A stretch of DNA of 45,556 nt from an uncultured Candidatus Saccharibacteria bacterium (lineage in GTDB: Bacteria > Patescibacteriota > Saccharimonadia > Saccharimonadales > Saccharimonadaceae). The notes beneath the pieces are model-generated. The model did no database searches. It was not told the origin of the DNA and was given only the letters and a program-made list of their open reading frames with translations. The stretch spans positions 1 through 45,556 of the forward strand of contig CAMKOP010000007.1 in NCBI GenBank assembly GCA_946414465.1, in the 5' to 3' direction. Shown here one piece after another: positions 31,207 through 39,796 of the stretch; positions within the stretch are counted from its first letter, which is position 1, and each line of letters begins with the position of its first letter. The translations under genes and the position numbers were made by a program.

Positions 31207-31584
31207 TTATTCTTGAGTTTCTTCCTTTGGTGCTTCTTCAGCTGGAGCAGCCGCCTCAGCTGGCTCTTCCTTTGGCTGATTTTTGCGCAATTTATCAGCG
31301 TGTTTAGCTGTTTTAGTCTTTTTTGGTGCCTCTTTGTACCATTTTGGCAACTTCACGCCGTTCTTCTTTAAGATAAAAGCTACACGGCTAGAAGGTTGTG
31401 CACCATTCTTTAAATATTTTTCCACCGCTTCTTTATCCAAAGTCAAAGCCTTGGTTGCGGGATTGTAATTGCCGACCTCAGCTACCACACGTCCCGAAAG
31501 CGGATGACGCTGTGATTCTTGGACGACTATCCGGTACGTTGGATAATGTGACCGGCCATTACGTTGCATGCGAATCGCTAGCAT
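31207..31584 (-). CDS. rpsP: 30S ribosomal protein S16
   Basis: 16S rRNA-binding assembly protein. The core is MLAIRMQRNGRSHYPTYRIV, with GNYNPATKALTLDKEAVEKY and GAQPSSRVAFILKKNGV. An Ala/Glu-rich C-terminal extension of about 35 residues follows. The start at 31584 has AAGGAG upstream and matches the family N-terminus; a longer frame adds 10 residues that contain this very ribosome-binding site. Extended -10 TGATATAAT at 31613-31621. Confidence 0.96.
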   Translation of the reverse strand: MLAIRMQRNGRSHYPTYRIVVQESQRHPLSGRVVAEVGNYNPATKALTLDKEAVEKYLKNGAQPSSRVAFILKKNGVKLPKWYKEAPKKTKTAKHADKLRKNQPKEEPAEAAAPAEEAPKEETQE

Positions 31585-31640
31585 ATTTCTCCTTAAATTA
31601 TTTACTTTTGCCATTATATCATAAAATTCAGAAAATGAAA

Positions 31641-31668
31641 AGGGGAGGCCCTAATGAGTCTCCCTTCG
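31641..31668 (-). terminator. Terminator after the 31676-32086 gene
   Basis: On the minus strand GGGAG and CTCCC pair across an internal loop and are followed by TTTTC. Moderate strength. Confidence 0.5.
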
Positions 31669-31675
31669 TACAATA

Positions 31676-32086
31676 CTACTTCTTTTTTTCGAAGTCTTGT
31701 AAAGGACAAATCACATTCTTGTTCAACCTTCTGGTTGCTTTATCACGATATGATCTCCTTCTATTAACACTAAGTAATAATTCCAGCAACTTTTTCTTTT
31801 TCTTGATAGGCATTACGCCATTCTGCATACACTGAATGTTAACTTTGTTAACCTTCGCATAGAACTGCTCCTCGCAATACGATATTCTATCCCTGAGATT
31901 AGAGATTTTTCCATCGTAATACTCATCGAGTATTGACTGTACCTGCCATGCAGTGGCCTGATCCATCAAGTTAGCATAAAGCTTAGCGGCAGAAGAATAA
32001 TCCCCCGCTGCATCGATCAATTCAAAAATCGCCGTCCAGTACTTAACCGTAGTATCAGAAATTTTAATGTTCTTATTCTCTGCCAT
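31676..32086 (-). CDS. Hypothetical protein (136 aa)
   Basis: Not recognised. Mostly predicted helical: TTVKYWTAIFELIDAAGDYS, AAKLYANLMDQATAWQVQSI, YYDGKISNLRDRISYCEEQF. A strongly basic C-terminal third follows (PIKKKKKLLELLLSVNRRRS, RDKATRRLNKN), suggesting contact with RNA or DNA. No membrane span. AGGAGGGTG precedes the ATG, with a TGGTATAAT promoter some 50 bases upstream; terminators lie on both sides, so it is monocistronic. The position between rnc and rpsP in a translation-related neighbourhood hints at an RNA-linked role, but that is inference. Confidence 0.75.
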   Translation of the reverse strand: MAENKNIKISDTTVKYWTAIFELIDAAGDYSSAAKLYANLMDQATAWQVQSILDEYYDGKISNLRDRISYCEEQFYAKVNKVNIQCMQNGVMPIKKKKKLLELLLSVNRRRSYRDKATRRLNKNVICPLQDFEKKK

Positions 32087-32159
32087 TTTACACCCTCCTG
32101 TAAAACCATGCAGTGATAACTTATATCTTCATTATACCACAAAAATGCAAAAAAGTCAA

Positions 32160-32194
32160 CAAAAAGGAGTCATCCTACCTCAAGATGACCCCTT
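32160..32194 (-). terminator. Terminator after rnc
   Basis: GGAGTCATC (32166-32174) pairs with GATGACCCC (32184-32192), one mismatch; a T-run follows on the minus strand. Confidence 0.7.
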
Positions 32195-32201
32195 ATTATA
32201 C

Positions 32202-32903
32202 CTATTTATTCAATTTTTTGTATTGTTTCACCCCTTCACGCGCCGCCTCTGTTTGCGCTTCTTGTTTAGAGTGGCCCACCCCTGTACCTTTCAGAGAATT
32301 ACCCACATAAAGCCCTACAGTAAACTTTTTATCATGATCTGGACCTTCTTCTTTCAAGGTCTTATACACCGGCGTTTCGCCATCAATTTTTTGTGCCAAC
32401 TCCTGGACATAGGATTTTGGGTCACGCCACAACCCTTCTTCTAATACTGTATCAATTTTCACTAAAATATGTTTATCAATAAAATCTCGTGCTCTTTCAT
32501 ACCCCTGATCCAAATAAATCGCCCCAATCACTGCCTCAAAGCAATCCGCCAATATCACATCGTGTGCTCGTTCCGACCCCATTCTTTCACCTTTTGACAT
32601 CCTTACAAGTGGAGCATAGCCTAGCTCATGACCAGCCGCCCCAATCGACTCAGTCCTAACTAGCGCCGCTCTTACTGCTGTCATAATTCCCTCAGGTTCG
32701 TTGTAATTTCGATACAAAAAATCTGAAGAAACTAATTCAAGTACTGCATCGCCTAAAAATTCCAGTCTTTCATTATGTTCGTGAGCATTTTTGTGCTCAT
32801 TTACATAACTACGGTGCGTCAAAGCCGTCACCAGTAAATCAATATTATTAAATTCAAACCCTAGTTTGTTTTTTGCAAACTCTACGTAAGGCGTCTTATC
32901 CAT
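32202..32903 (-). CDS. rnc: Ribonuclease III
   Basis: Double-strand-specific endoribonuclease maturing rRNA and mRNAs. 233 residues. The catalytic signature NERLEFLGDAVLELV, a second acidic cluster (DCFEAVIGAIYLDQG) and a C-terminal dsRNA-binding domain from about 158 (DPKSYVQELAQK...GVGHSKQEAQTEAAREG) are all present. Last gene of the rpmF-nusB-nudix-rnc run. Confidence 0.96.
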   Translation of the reverse strand: MDKTPYVEFAKNKLGFEFNNIDLLVTALTHRSYVNEHKNAHEHNERLEFLGDAVLELVSSDFLYRNYNEPEGIMTAVRAALVRTESIGAAGHELGYAPLVRMSKGERMGSERAHDVILADCFEAVIGAIYLDQGYERARDFIDKHILVKIDTVLEEGLWRDPKSYVQELAQKIDGETPVYKTLKEEGPDHDKKFTVGLYVGNSLKGTGVGHSKQEAQTEAAREGVKQYKKLNK

Positions 32904-32912
32904 TTTCCTCCT

Positions 32913-33521
32913 TTATTTATAATCACCTGCACGAATTTTCTTCTTGGCTATTAGCATCAATTTTTCAATGTCTTCATATTCGATTGCCTCAAGAGCATCC
33001 GCAAATGAAAACCAACGAATCCCCTTCATCCACTTCTCTGGGATCGGCGTCTCGTGGCTATCAAGCGCTTGTACTAAATAAATCTGCGTAGTCATTAGTA
33101 CCAGCTTGTCCAATCTACGATATTTAAAATGTATCTTACCAAGCCACGCCAAAATCGAAACATTTTTAAGCCCAGTTTCCTCTTCAATCTCACGTCTAGC
33201 CGTCATTTTAGCCGTTTCTCCAGGTTCAATATGTCCCTTCGGAATAGTCCAACGTTCTTTCGAGTCTTGAATTAACAGTATCTCGATGTCTTTTTTATCT
33301 TTAGTAAATCGAAAAATAATCCCGCCCGAAGTCGGCTCACGCACAATTGATTGAATCGCCGCTTTTCTATGAAAAACAGCCGATTTGAGCTTGTCAAAAG
33401 CCGATTCTTTAACTCTTTCCGTCGGCAACGCTTCCGGAACTTTTAGCGCTCTTCTTGCTGTCGGCTCCTCCGGCAGGCTTCCCGCTCTTTTTAGAACCTG
33501 CGGTCTTTTTCTTTGCTCCAT
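32913..33521 (-). CDS. Nudix hydrolase
   Basis: Pyrophosphohydrolase of unknown substrate. The Nudix box is intact: GHIEPGETAKMTARREIEEE followed by TGL. 202 residues if started at 33521, in which case the first ~37 codons overlap the 3' end of nusB in another frame by 113 bases. The N-terminal part is basic and low-complexity, so a later non-ATG start after the nusB stop is possible; the conserved fold begins only around AIQSIVREPTSGGIIFR. Ten bases separate its stop from rnc. Confidence 0.85.
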   Translation of the reverse strand: MEQRKRPQVLKRAGSLPEEPTARRALKVPEALPTERVKESAFDKLKSAVFHRKAAIQSIVREPTSGGIIFRFTKDKKDIEILLIQDSKERWTIPKGHIEPGETAKMTARREIEEETGLKNVSILAWLGKIHFKYRRLDKLVLMTTQIYLVQALDSHETPIPEKWMKGIRWFSFADALEAIEYEDIEKLMLIAKKKIRAGDYK

Positions 33522-33966
33522 GACTTTTCTCTTCAGTAATTCCTAGTTTTTTATAAGCTGTACCGAGCACACCATTGACAAACTTCGATGAATTTTCCGA
33601 ACCAAATGATTTGGCTAGCTCTACAGCTTCATTAATGGCGACTTTCGGAGGAATTGAATCTCTACACTCCGAAAGCTCATAAAGGCCCATCCTTAAGACA
33701 TTTCGATCAATCGCCGCAATAGATGCTATTGGCCACTCCGGTGCCATTGGCTGAAGTGCTTTATCTAACATCTCAAAATTATCTGCCACTTTTCGCGCCA
33801 AATTATACACAAACTCGGTATCACCAAGCGCCTTTTCATATGGTTCGATATTTTTTGCGATAATAATGTCCAAATCGACTTCTGGGTCATTAGCCAAAGT
33901 TCTAATTTCATACTCGTACAAAGTCTGTAAAACGATTACTCTACCTAAATGTCGATTACTTGCCAT
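33409..33966 (-). CDS. nusB: Transcription antitermination factor NusB
   Basis: Component of rRNA antitermination complexes. 185 residues. The helical core is recognisable (HLGRVIVLQTLYEYEI, IDRNVLRMGLYEL, PPKVAINEAVELAKSFG, SSKFVNGVLGTAYKKLG). A Lys/Ser/Gly-rich tail of about 45 residues follows (SHGAKKKTAGSKKSGKPAGG...), and its codons overlap the Nudix gene. The gene lies between rpmF and rnc. Confidence 0.93.
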   Translation of the reverse strand: MASNRHLGRVIVLQTLYEYEIRTLANDPEVDLDIIIAKNIEPYEKALGDTEFVYNLARKVADNFEMLDKALQPMAPEWPIASIAAIDRNVLRMGLYELSECRDSIPPKVAINEAVELAKSFGSENSSKFVNGVLGTAYKKLGITEEKSHGAKKKTAGSKKSGKPAGGADSKKSAKSSGSVADGKS

Positions 33967-33981
33967 TTTTAAAATTCTCTT

Positions 33982-34140
33982 TTATTTATTAGTTTTAACT
34001 TTTAAATTCGGGGTCTTTTTCTTGGTTTCGAACGCTTTGACCGGTGAAAGTTTGTTCACCCGCTTTGCTAATTCTAGCCTAAGATGACTCCTACGAAGCC
34101 CAGTTTTTCTGGGACTACTTTGTTTCTTAGGTTCAGGCAT
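33982..34140 (-). CDS. rpmF: 50S ribosomal protein L32 (zinc-free form)
   Basis: 52 residues beginning MPEPKKQSSPRKTGLRRSHL, followed by RLELAKRVNKLSPV and a basic tail. The PKKxxSxxRxxxRRxH pattern and position before nusB/rnc fit L32. The four zinc-binding cysteines found in many L32 proteins are absent. The ATG at 34140 follows AAAGGAG. It is 15 bases upstream of nusB. Confidence 0.85.
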   Translation of the reverse strand: MPEPKKQSSPRKTGLRRSHLRLELAKRVNKLSPVKAFETKKKTPNLKVKTNK

Positions 34141-34256
34141 TTTGCTCCTTTAATTTAATAGATAATTTTACTTATTCTACCACGATTATTATCAATAATC
34201 AAGTAGTTGACTAATAGTCAAAATCATTACATAAAGATTAATTTCAATCCACTCTA

Positions 34257-34760
34257 TCAATTCATTAATCCATACATCGCAATTCCAGCCGCCACCGAAA
34301 CGTTAAACGACTCTTTTTGCCCCTTCATTGGAATTTCAACGAATAAATCAATTAATTCGTACAATGAAGTGCTTATTCCATTGACTTCTTCACCCAACAC
34401 TAAAACAACCTTATCGCTCAATCTGGATCTCAATTCATCACTGTTTAGCTTATATATCGTTCCAATATCAATATTATTCTCCAAGCCAATAATCTGCCAA
34501 CCATCTTTTTTATGATTATTTAACTCCTGAAATATATCACCACATGAATAAATATCCAACATATCTTCTGCGCCTAGAGCAGTTTTATGTATCTCATGGT
34601 CAAGCTTATCACGTAAATGTGGCAGAAGCGAACCATCATGAACTCTTGGTGTATAACCAGACAAAATCACCCTTGACACACCAAAACCCTCTGCTGTCCT
34701 TAAAATTGCCCCTACATTGTAAGTCGACCGGATATTATCAAGTACCAGTACTAATTCCAT
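34257..34760 (-). CDS. TrmH/SpoU-family RNA 2'-O-methyltransferase
   Basis: SAM-dependent methyltransferase with the knotted SPOUT fold. 167 residues, i.e. the catalytic domain alone. Motif 1 NIRSTYNVGAILRTAEGFG, motif 2 LVLGEEVNGIS and motif 3 IPMKGQKESFNVSVAAGIAM are all present. The target (tRNA or rRNA) cannot be told. Overlaps the glutaredoxin-like gene by ten bases and follows leuS in one unit. Confidence 0.92.
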   Translation of the reverse strand: MELVLVLDNIRSTYNVGAILRTAEGFGVSRVILSGYTPRVHDGSLLPHLRDKLDHEIHKTALGAEDMLDIYSCGDIFQELNNHKKDGWQIIGLENNIDIGTIYKLNSDELRSRLSDKVVLVLGEEVNGISTSLYELIDLFVEIPMKGQKESFNVSVAAGIAMYGLMN

Positions 34761-34963
34761 AATCCTTCAGCTTTAAGAGCTTTTTTTATTGCTGGACGGT
34801 CAAAACCAACAATTCTTTCTTTACCAATTACCGTGACCGGTACGATATCTATATCTTCTTCTTTAGTTGCATCTTTTTCAGTGTACTCAATACCCTTAGA
34901 TTCTAACCAATCCATCAAGGCGTGACAATAGCCACAGGTTGGGGTTGTGTATATTTCTATCAT
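34751..34963 (-). CDS. Glutaredoxin-like thiol protein
   Basis: 70-residue thioredoxin-fold protein: IEIYTTPTCGYCHALMDWL with the CGYC redox pair, the cis-proline in IVPVTVIG, and KERIVGFDRPAIKKAL. Similar to NrdH/YruB-type glutaredoxins. It sits seven bases after leuS and overlaps the methyltransferase gene. The electron donor is unknown. Confidence 0.9.
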   Translation of the reverse strand: MIEIYTTPTCGYCHALMDWLESKGIEYTEKDATKEEDIDIVPVTVIGKERIVGFDRPAIKKALKAEGLWN

Positions 34964-34970
34964 TTTCCTC

Positions 34971-37259
34971 CTATACTACAATATTAATTAGTTTATTCTT
35001 TTTCACAAAAATTGTCTTTTTTACACCTTTTTCAGTGTATTTTTTCACTCTTTCGTCTGCTAAAACCATTTCGGTTAGCTTTTCTTCATCTTCCAAGTCA
35101 TCCACCTCAATTTCAAATTTAGCTCTAAGCTTTCCATTTACTTGTACTACTAATTCCACAGTATCAGCAACTAAATATTTTTCATCCCATTTCGGCCATT
35201 CATCGTCACTATCTAGTTTCTCCAACATCTCAGAAGCTAAGTGTGGAGCAAACGGCTTCAACAGCTTAGCCAATACCATCAAATCCTCCTTACTAGCACC
35301 GTTTTTGTATAACTCATTCACATATTCCATCAACGCCGCCACCGCCGTGTTAAAACTATAGCGGTGTATATCCTCTGTCACTTTCTTAATTGTTTTATTG
35401 CGTACGACGACGTTCTTATCAACTTTAGAAGTGTTACCAAAGCATAGATTATAACATCGATTCAGGAAACGATACACGCCACCAACACTCCGCGTATCCC
35501 ACGCTGCATCCATATCATATGGTCCTATAAACATTTCATATGTACGGAGAGTATCCGCCCCATACCCGTCGTTTATCACATCCAAAGGATCAATTACATT
35601 ACCTTTGGACTTACTCATTTTCTTACCATCTGGCGCATTAATATAACCGTTATATAAGAGTCGCTTAATTGGCTCTCTAAAAGGTAAATAACCTTCATCA
35701 GCAAAGAACTTGCACCAAAATCTAATATAAAGAAGGTGTGCTACTGCGTGATCGCCACCACAATAATAATCTAGTGGCTCCCAATATGAAATTGCCTTCT
35801 CATCCCAAGCAGCTTTATCATCACGCGGTGAAGCATATCGCCACAAGTACCACGATGAGCAAGCATAACCGTCCAACGTGTCAGTTTCTCTGGTCATTTT
35901 TTTCATATGAACTTCGCCAGTTTTTGGATCTTTTACTGGAATCTCTACCGTCAACCAATCCTTAGCCTTAGCCAAAGCCGAACGTCCTGACTTATCAGGC
36001 TTGTAGTCTTTTACCTCTGGCAACATCACAGGTAATTGATCTTCAGAAATCGCATGCGGATTGCCGTCTTTATCATATGCAATCGGAATCGGGCAGCCCC
36101 AATATCGCTGACGTGAAATTAGCCAATCACGCATTCGATAAGTAACTTTCGGCGTACCATACGCATCACGATCAATTAATTCCGCTTCCACAATCGGCAA
36201 ATCAAGCTTCTCAGCAAATTCTCTATCCCTTTCATCATATGCTGGCACTGCCATAATCGCACCAGTACCATAACCAGCCAATACATAATCTGCCACATAA
36301 ATCGGAATTTTTTCCTTCGTTGCTGGATTGATAGCATAAGCCCCAGTAAACACACCAGTTTTTTCTTTGTTTTCTTGCCGTTCAATTTCCGATTTCTTTA
36401 GTGCAGCTGCTTTATATTTTGCTACCGCGTCTTTGCAATCCTCCGAGACAATATACTCAAGTCCTACATATTCCGGTGCCAGTACTAAGAATGTCGCCCC
36501 TAGAATCGTATCAGGACGCGTAGTAAATACCTTAATTTTTGGCGCACCACCTTCGACTTCAAAATCAATCTCAGCACCAACGCTTTTCCCAATCCAATTC
36601 TTCTGCATCGTTTTTATCTTTTCCGGCCACTCAAGATTATCTATTTCATCTAGTAATTCATCCGCATACTCAGTAATTTTAAAGAACCATTGTTTCATTT
36701 TTTTCTTTTCGACCTCATGCCCGCAACGCCAACATTTGCCATTTTCAACTTGCTCATTCGCAAGTACTGTTTGATCTTCGGGACACCACCATTGATATGA
36801 TTCTTTTTGATAAGCTAATCCCTTCTTAAATAATTGCAAAAAACACCACTGGGTCCAACGATAATATTCAGGGTCAGAAGTATTAATTTCACGTGACCAA
36901 TCTATCGCATATCCCAATTTTTTAGCCTGCTTACGAAAATTTGTAATATTTACCGCAGTTACTTCTTGTGGCGCTGTTCCAGTCTTAATCGCATAATTCT
37001 CTGCCGGAAGTCCAAACGTATCATAGCCAAATGGCCGCATCACATTTAATCCCTGTTGTCTAAAGAACCGTGTCAAAACATCTACAATTGTAAAATTCCT
37101 CACATGCCCCACATGAAGACCTGCACCCGATGGATAAGGGAACATCTCAGCGAGCATCACTTTCGGTTGACCTTTAACTTCAGTAGCTTTAAAAGCTTCA
37201 GTTTCTTCCCATTTTTTTTGCCATTTTTGCTCTATTTTTAACGGTTCGTATCTTTCCAT
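34971..37259 (-). CDS. leuS: Leucyl-tRNA synthetase, shortened editing domain
   Basis: Class I synthetase charging tRNA-Leu. 762 residues against about 860 in E. coli. Present: LHVGHVRNFTIVD (HIGH region), FTTRPDTILGAT (threonine-rich editing strand), AVPAYDERDREF (editing-site Asp), RYWGCPIPI and KMSKSKGN. Between LDLPI and VTYRMRDW only about 15 residues remain, where E. coli has about 54, so the end of the CP1 editing domain is cut down. Extended -10 TGGTATAAT (37267-37275) lies seven bases from the ATG, an essentially leaderless start. Confidence 0.96.
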   Translation of the reverse strand: MERYEPLKIEQKWQKKWEETEAFKATEVKGQPKVMLAEMFPYPSGAGLHVGHVRNFTIVDVLTRFFRQQGLNVMRPFGYDTFGLPAENYAIKTGTAPQEVTAVNITNFRKQAKKLGYAIDWSREINTSDPEYYRWTQWCFLQLFKKGLAYQKESYQWWCPEDQTVLANEQVENGKCWRCGHEVEKKKMKQWFFKITEYADELLDEIDNLEWPEKIKTMQKNWIGKSVGAEIDFEVEGGAPKIKVFTTRPDTILGATFLVLAPEYVGLEYIVSEDCKDAVAKYKAAALKKSEIERQENKEKTGVFTGAYAINPATKEKIPIYVADYVLAGYGTGAIMAVPAYDERDREFAEKLDLPIVEAELIDRDAYGTPKVTYRMRDWLISRQRYWGCPIPIAYDKDGNPHAISEDQLPVMLPEVKDYKPDKSGRSALAKAKDWLTVEIPVKDPKTGEVHMKKMTRETDTLDGYACSSWYLWRYASPRDDKAAWDEKAISYWEPLDYYCGGDHAVAHLLYIRFWCKFFADEGYLPFREPIKRLLYNGYINAPDGKKMSKSKGNVIDPLDVINDGYGADTLRTYEMFIGPYDMDAAWDTRSVGGVYRFLNRCYNLCFGNTSKVDKNVVVRNKTIKKVTEDIHRYSFNTAVAALMEYVNELYKNGASKEDLMVLAKLLKPFAPHLASEMLEKLDSDDEWPKWDEKYLVADTVELVVQVNGKLRAKFEIEVDDLEDEEKLTEMVLADERVKKYTEKGVKKTIFVKKNKLINIVV

Positions 37260-37266
37260 GAAAAAT

Positions 37267-37275
37267 ATTATACCA
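37267..37275 (-). promoter_or_regulatory. Extended -10 promoter of leuS, leaderless
   Basis: Minus-strand TGGTATAAT, seven bases before the ATG at 37259. Confidence 0.65.
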
Positions 37276-37295
37276 TAAATCCCCCTTATTATAAA

Positions 37296-38522
37296 CTAAC
37301 GGCTAGTGACCTTTTTATAAATATTAGTAAATTTGTCTAAAGTCGTCTCAAAATCATGTTCTTTTGCAATTTCAAGTGATTTTTTTGAAAACCTAGCCCT
37401 CAATTTATCATCAACTAGGATTTTTTTGATCGCCGCCGCAATTTCAGGCACCGAACCCGGCTCACAAAGGTATCCATTTTCCTCATCTATGCATACTTCC
37501 GAAACCGCCCCTTTATCAACTGCAATTAGCGGCAAACCTGAGGCTGCCGCTTCAATTAATACAATTCCTTGAGTTTCAATTTCTGATGCCGTCGCAAATA
37601 CATCTCCAACTCTATACAGTTCATACAAATCATCTCCAGCCACTCTACCCAAAAAATGGATATTGTCTGATTTACCAAACTTATTCTCAAGCCTAGCCCT
37701 ATCTACCCCATCTCCTACTACCACTAATTGCGAATTATCTACCCCAGCTTTCAAAAATGCTTCAACTACTGCCCCCACTTTCTTTTCTGGATCTATCCTC
37801 CCCACATATAGTACAGTTTTTTTATCAGACAAAATGTCATACTTCCTATAAATCGCCTCGCCTGCCTTGCCCGGTTTAAAATGCGAAAGATCCACCCCAT
37901 TTGACACTGCTGCCACTGGCACGCCTAATTCTTTTTCACGCAGCAATCCTCGAATCGCCTGCTCAGTTGGCATCGTCACAAAATCACTTTTACTTTGCCG
38001 ATTTCTGAAATAAGTAGAAAGTAGATAATTCGCAGGCTTCTTCATTAGTTTTGGCACATGTAAAGGATCAGTTAATACTTCAGGTTGATTATGCTCGGTT
38101 GTCACTACCGGGATATCATGTTTTCTAGCGTATGATACCACCGATAAACCAATTGGATCAGATACCTGTACATGTACCACATCAGGTTGAAACCCATCTA
38201 ACACCGCCTTTATTTCTTGACTAGGAAACACCGAGATTCTAAAACCATTTTTATACCATAAATGTGGTAATTTCACACCCAAAAACCGCTTCTTTTCGGG
38301 TATTGCATGAATTTGATCAGGATAAACCTTAGCATCCACTGATTTCAAATATACCGTCCTCACGCCATCTACATTTTCCTCATACGATTTACCAGTTTGT
38401 GACGGACAAATTACTATCACTTCATAACCACGTTTAACTAAACCCACTGCTAAATTATGTGAAAACACCGCTACCCCATTTATTTGTGGGTAGTATACAG
38501 CTGTTGCAATTACAATTTTCAT
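37296..38522 (-). CDS. GT4-family glycosyltransferase
   Basis: GT-B fold glycosyltransferase, probably acting on membrane lipid or envelope glycan. 408 residues. N-terminal Rossmann half starting KIVIATAVYYPQINGVAVFS; C-terminal half with VLYVGRIDPEKKV and the donor-binding E-x7-E (ASEIETQGIVLIEAAASG). The TEHNQPEVLTDPLH stretch is like that of diacylglycerol glucosyltransferase-type enzymes. The start at 38522 has GGGAGG four bases upstream; the longer frame adds four residues. The acceptor is unknown. Confidence 0.9.
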   Translation of the reverse strand: MKIVIATAVYYPQINGVAVFSHNLAVGLVKRGYEVIVICPSQTGKSYEENVDGVRTVYLKSVDAKVYPDQIHAIPEKKRFLGVKLPHLWYKNGFRISVFPSQEIKAVLDGFQPDVVHVQVSDPIGLSVVSYARKHDIPVVTTEHNQPEVLTDPLHVPKLMKKPANYLLSTYFRNRQSKSDFVTMPTEQAIRGLLREKELGVPVAAVSNGVDLSHFKPGKAGEAIYRKYDILSDKKTVLYVGRIDPEKKVGAVVEAFLKAGVDNSQLVVVGDGVDRARLENKFGKSDNIHFLGRVAGDDLYELYRVGDVFATASEIETQGIVLIEAAASGLPLIAVDKGAVSEVCIDEENGYLCEPGSVPEIAAAIKKILVDDKLRARFSKKSLEIAKEHDFETTLDKFTNIYKKVTSR

Positions 38523-38580
38523 CAATCCTCCCAAAAGAGCGCGTAAGTTTCTTCCGATTTATCCCTGTTAATCATCAAAA

Positions 38581-39777
38581 TCATAATTTTTTGGCCTTGT
38601 CCATTTGCGGATCGCGCATAGCATTAATATCTTCGTACGAACGTTCCACCTTTACATCCGGCTCTATTCCGGTCTTATTAATCGAACGTTCTTTTGGTGT
38701 ATACCAAGATGCCGTCGTAACCTTCAATTTTGAGCCATCATTAAAATCGAATAAATTCTGCACCACACCTTTACCATACGTTGTTTCTCCTACTACCGTA
38801 GCCTTCTCATAATCTTGCAAGGCTCCTGCAACAATTTCCGATGCTGACGCAGTCGAGCCATTTACTAGTACTACAGTCTTCATATCAGATAAAATAGCTT
38901 TATTGGCATCAGATGTGGTCTTTTTGTCATCAGAATGCTTCGATTTTTGTACTAAAATCGTGTCCCCATTGATCCAAAGACTCAGGAGATCTTTTGCTGC
39001 ATTTACATAACCACCACCATTACCACGCAAATCCAATATCACTTTTTTCACGCCCTTCTTTTCAAACTCCTTCGCAAACTTTTGCACCATCGTACCAGTA
39101 TCTTCATCAAATCTTGTTACAGTCACTATTGCAGTAGAACCATCATAATCTACATACGCTGAAACATTATTAATGATTTCACGCTTCATCTTAAAGCTTT
39201 TTTCCTCACCATCACGTATAACAGTTACTTCTACCTCTGTACCTTCTTCCCCTCTCACCTTTTTCGATATTTCCTCAGTCGACAAGCTATATACTTCCTC
39301 ACCATTTACCTTATACAAAATATCACCCGCTAATATCCCCGCCTTCCTAGCCGGATTATCCGGCAAAGTTCTAAGTACTCTCACATATCCATCACGAAGC
39401 CCCATTTCTACACCTATACCAGCTCCTACATTACCATGGAGATCATCTTCAAATTCTTTAGCTTCTTCTGCATCCATATAAACTGTATAAACATCACCGA
39501 GAGCATCGGTCAAACCTTTTTTTGCACCTTCTACAATTTTCGATTGAACTATCTCACCATCATAATAATTAGCTAATTTATTATATACTTCATCTAAGCC
39601 AGACCAATCAACTTCAGAGCTATGGTCCTTCTCAAACCCTAGATATGGCGCAAATCCACCAAACCAATTTTTCCAGTTCAACCCAAGAGTTAAACCAATT
39701 ACTAGCATTACAACCGAAATAATTATTGCATTGCCAAGACTAGTTTGTTTTTCTTTCCACTCCACATTTTTATCCAT
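38581..39777 (-). CDS. S41-family C-terminal processing protease
   Basis: Envelope serine protease of the CtpA/Prc family. 398 residues: N-terminal membrane anchor (IIISVVMLVIGLTLGL), a PDZ domain at about 95-180 (GAGIGVEMGLRDGYVRV), then the peptidase with VKKVILDLRGNGGGYV, the nucleophile region GSTASASEIVAGAL and the general-base Lys in TTYGKGVVQ. Such proteases trim exported proteins and peptidoglycan hydrolases; the next gene upstream is one. TGATATAAT (39784-39792) lies six bases before the ATG (leaderless). Confidence 0.94.
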   Translation of the reverse strand: MDKNVEWKEKQTSLGNAIIISVVMLVIGLTLGLNWKNWFGGFAPYLGFEKDHSSEVDWSGLDEVYNKLANYYDGEIVQSKIVEGAKKGLTDALGDVYTVYMDAEEAKEFEDDLHGNVGAGIGVEMGLRDGYVRVLRTLPDNPARKAGILAGDILYKVNGEEVYSLSTEEISKKVRGEEGTEVEVTVIRDGEEKSFKMKREIINNVSAYVDYDGSTAIVTVTRFDEDTGTMVQKFAKEFEKKGVKKVILDLRGNGGGYVNAAKDLLSLWINGDTILVQKSKHSDDKKTTSDANKAILSDMKTVVLVNGSTASASEIVAGALQDYEKATVVGETTYGKGVVQNLFDFNDGSKLKVTTASWYTPKERSINKTGIEPDVKVERSYEDINAMRDPQMDKAKKL

Positions 39778-39783
39778 AAGTAA

Positions 39784-39792
39784 ATTATATCA
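39784..39792 (-). promoter_or_regulatory. Extended -10 promoter of the S41 protease gene, leaderless
   Basis: Minus-strand TGATATAAT, six bases before the ATG at 39777. Confidence 0.65.
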
Positions 39793-39796
39793 CAAA

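Noticed and set aside
34939..35361. Plus-strand 140-codon frame (Ser/Phe-rich)
   Set aside because: Antisense shadow of the leuS 3' end and glutaredoxin-like gene; no promoter or ribosome-binding site, biased composition.
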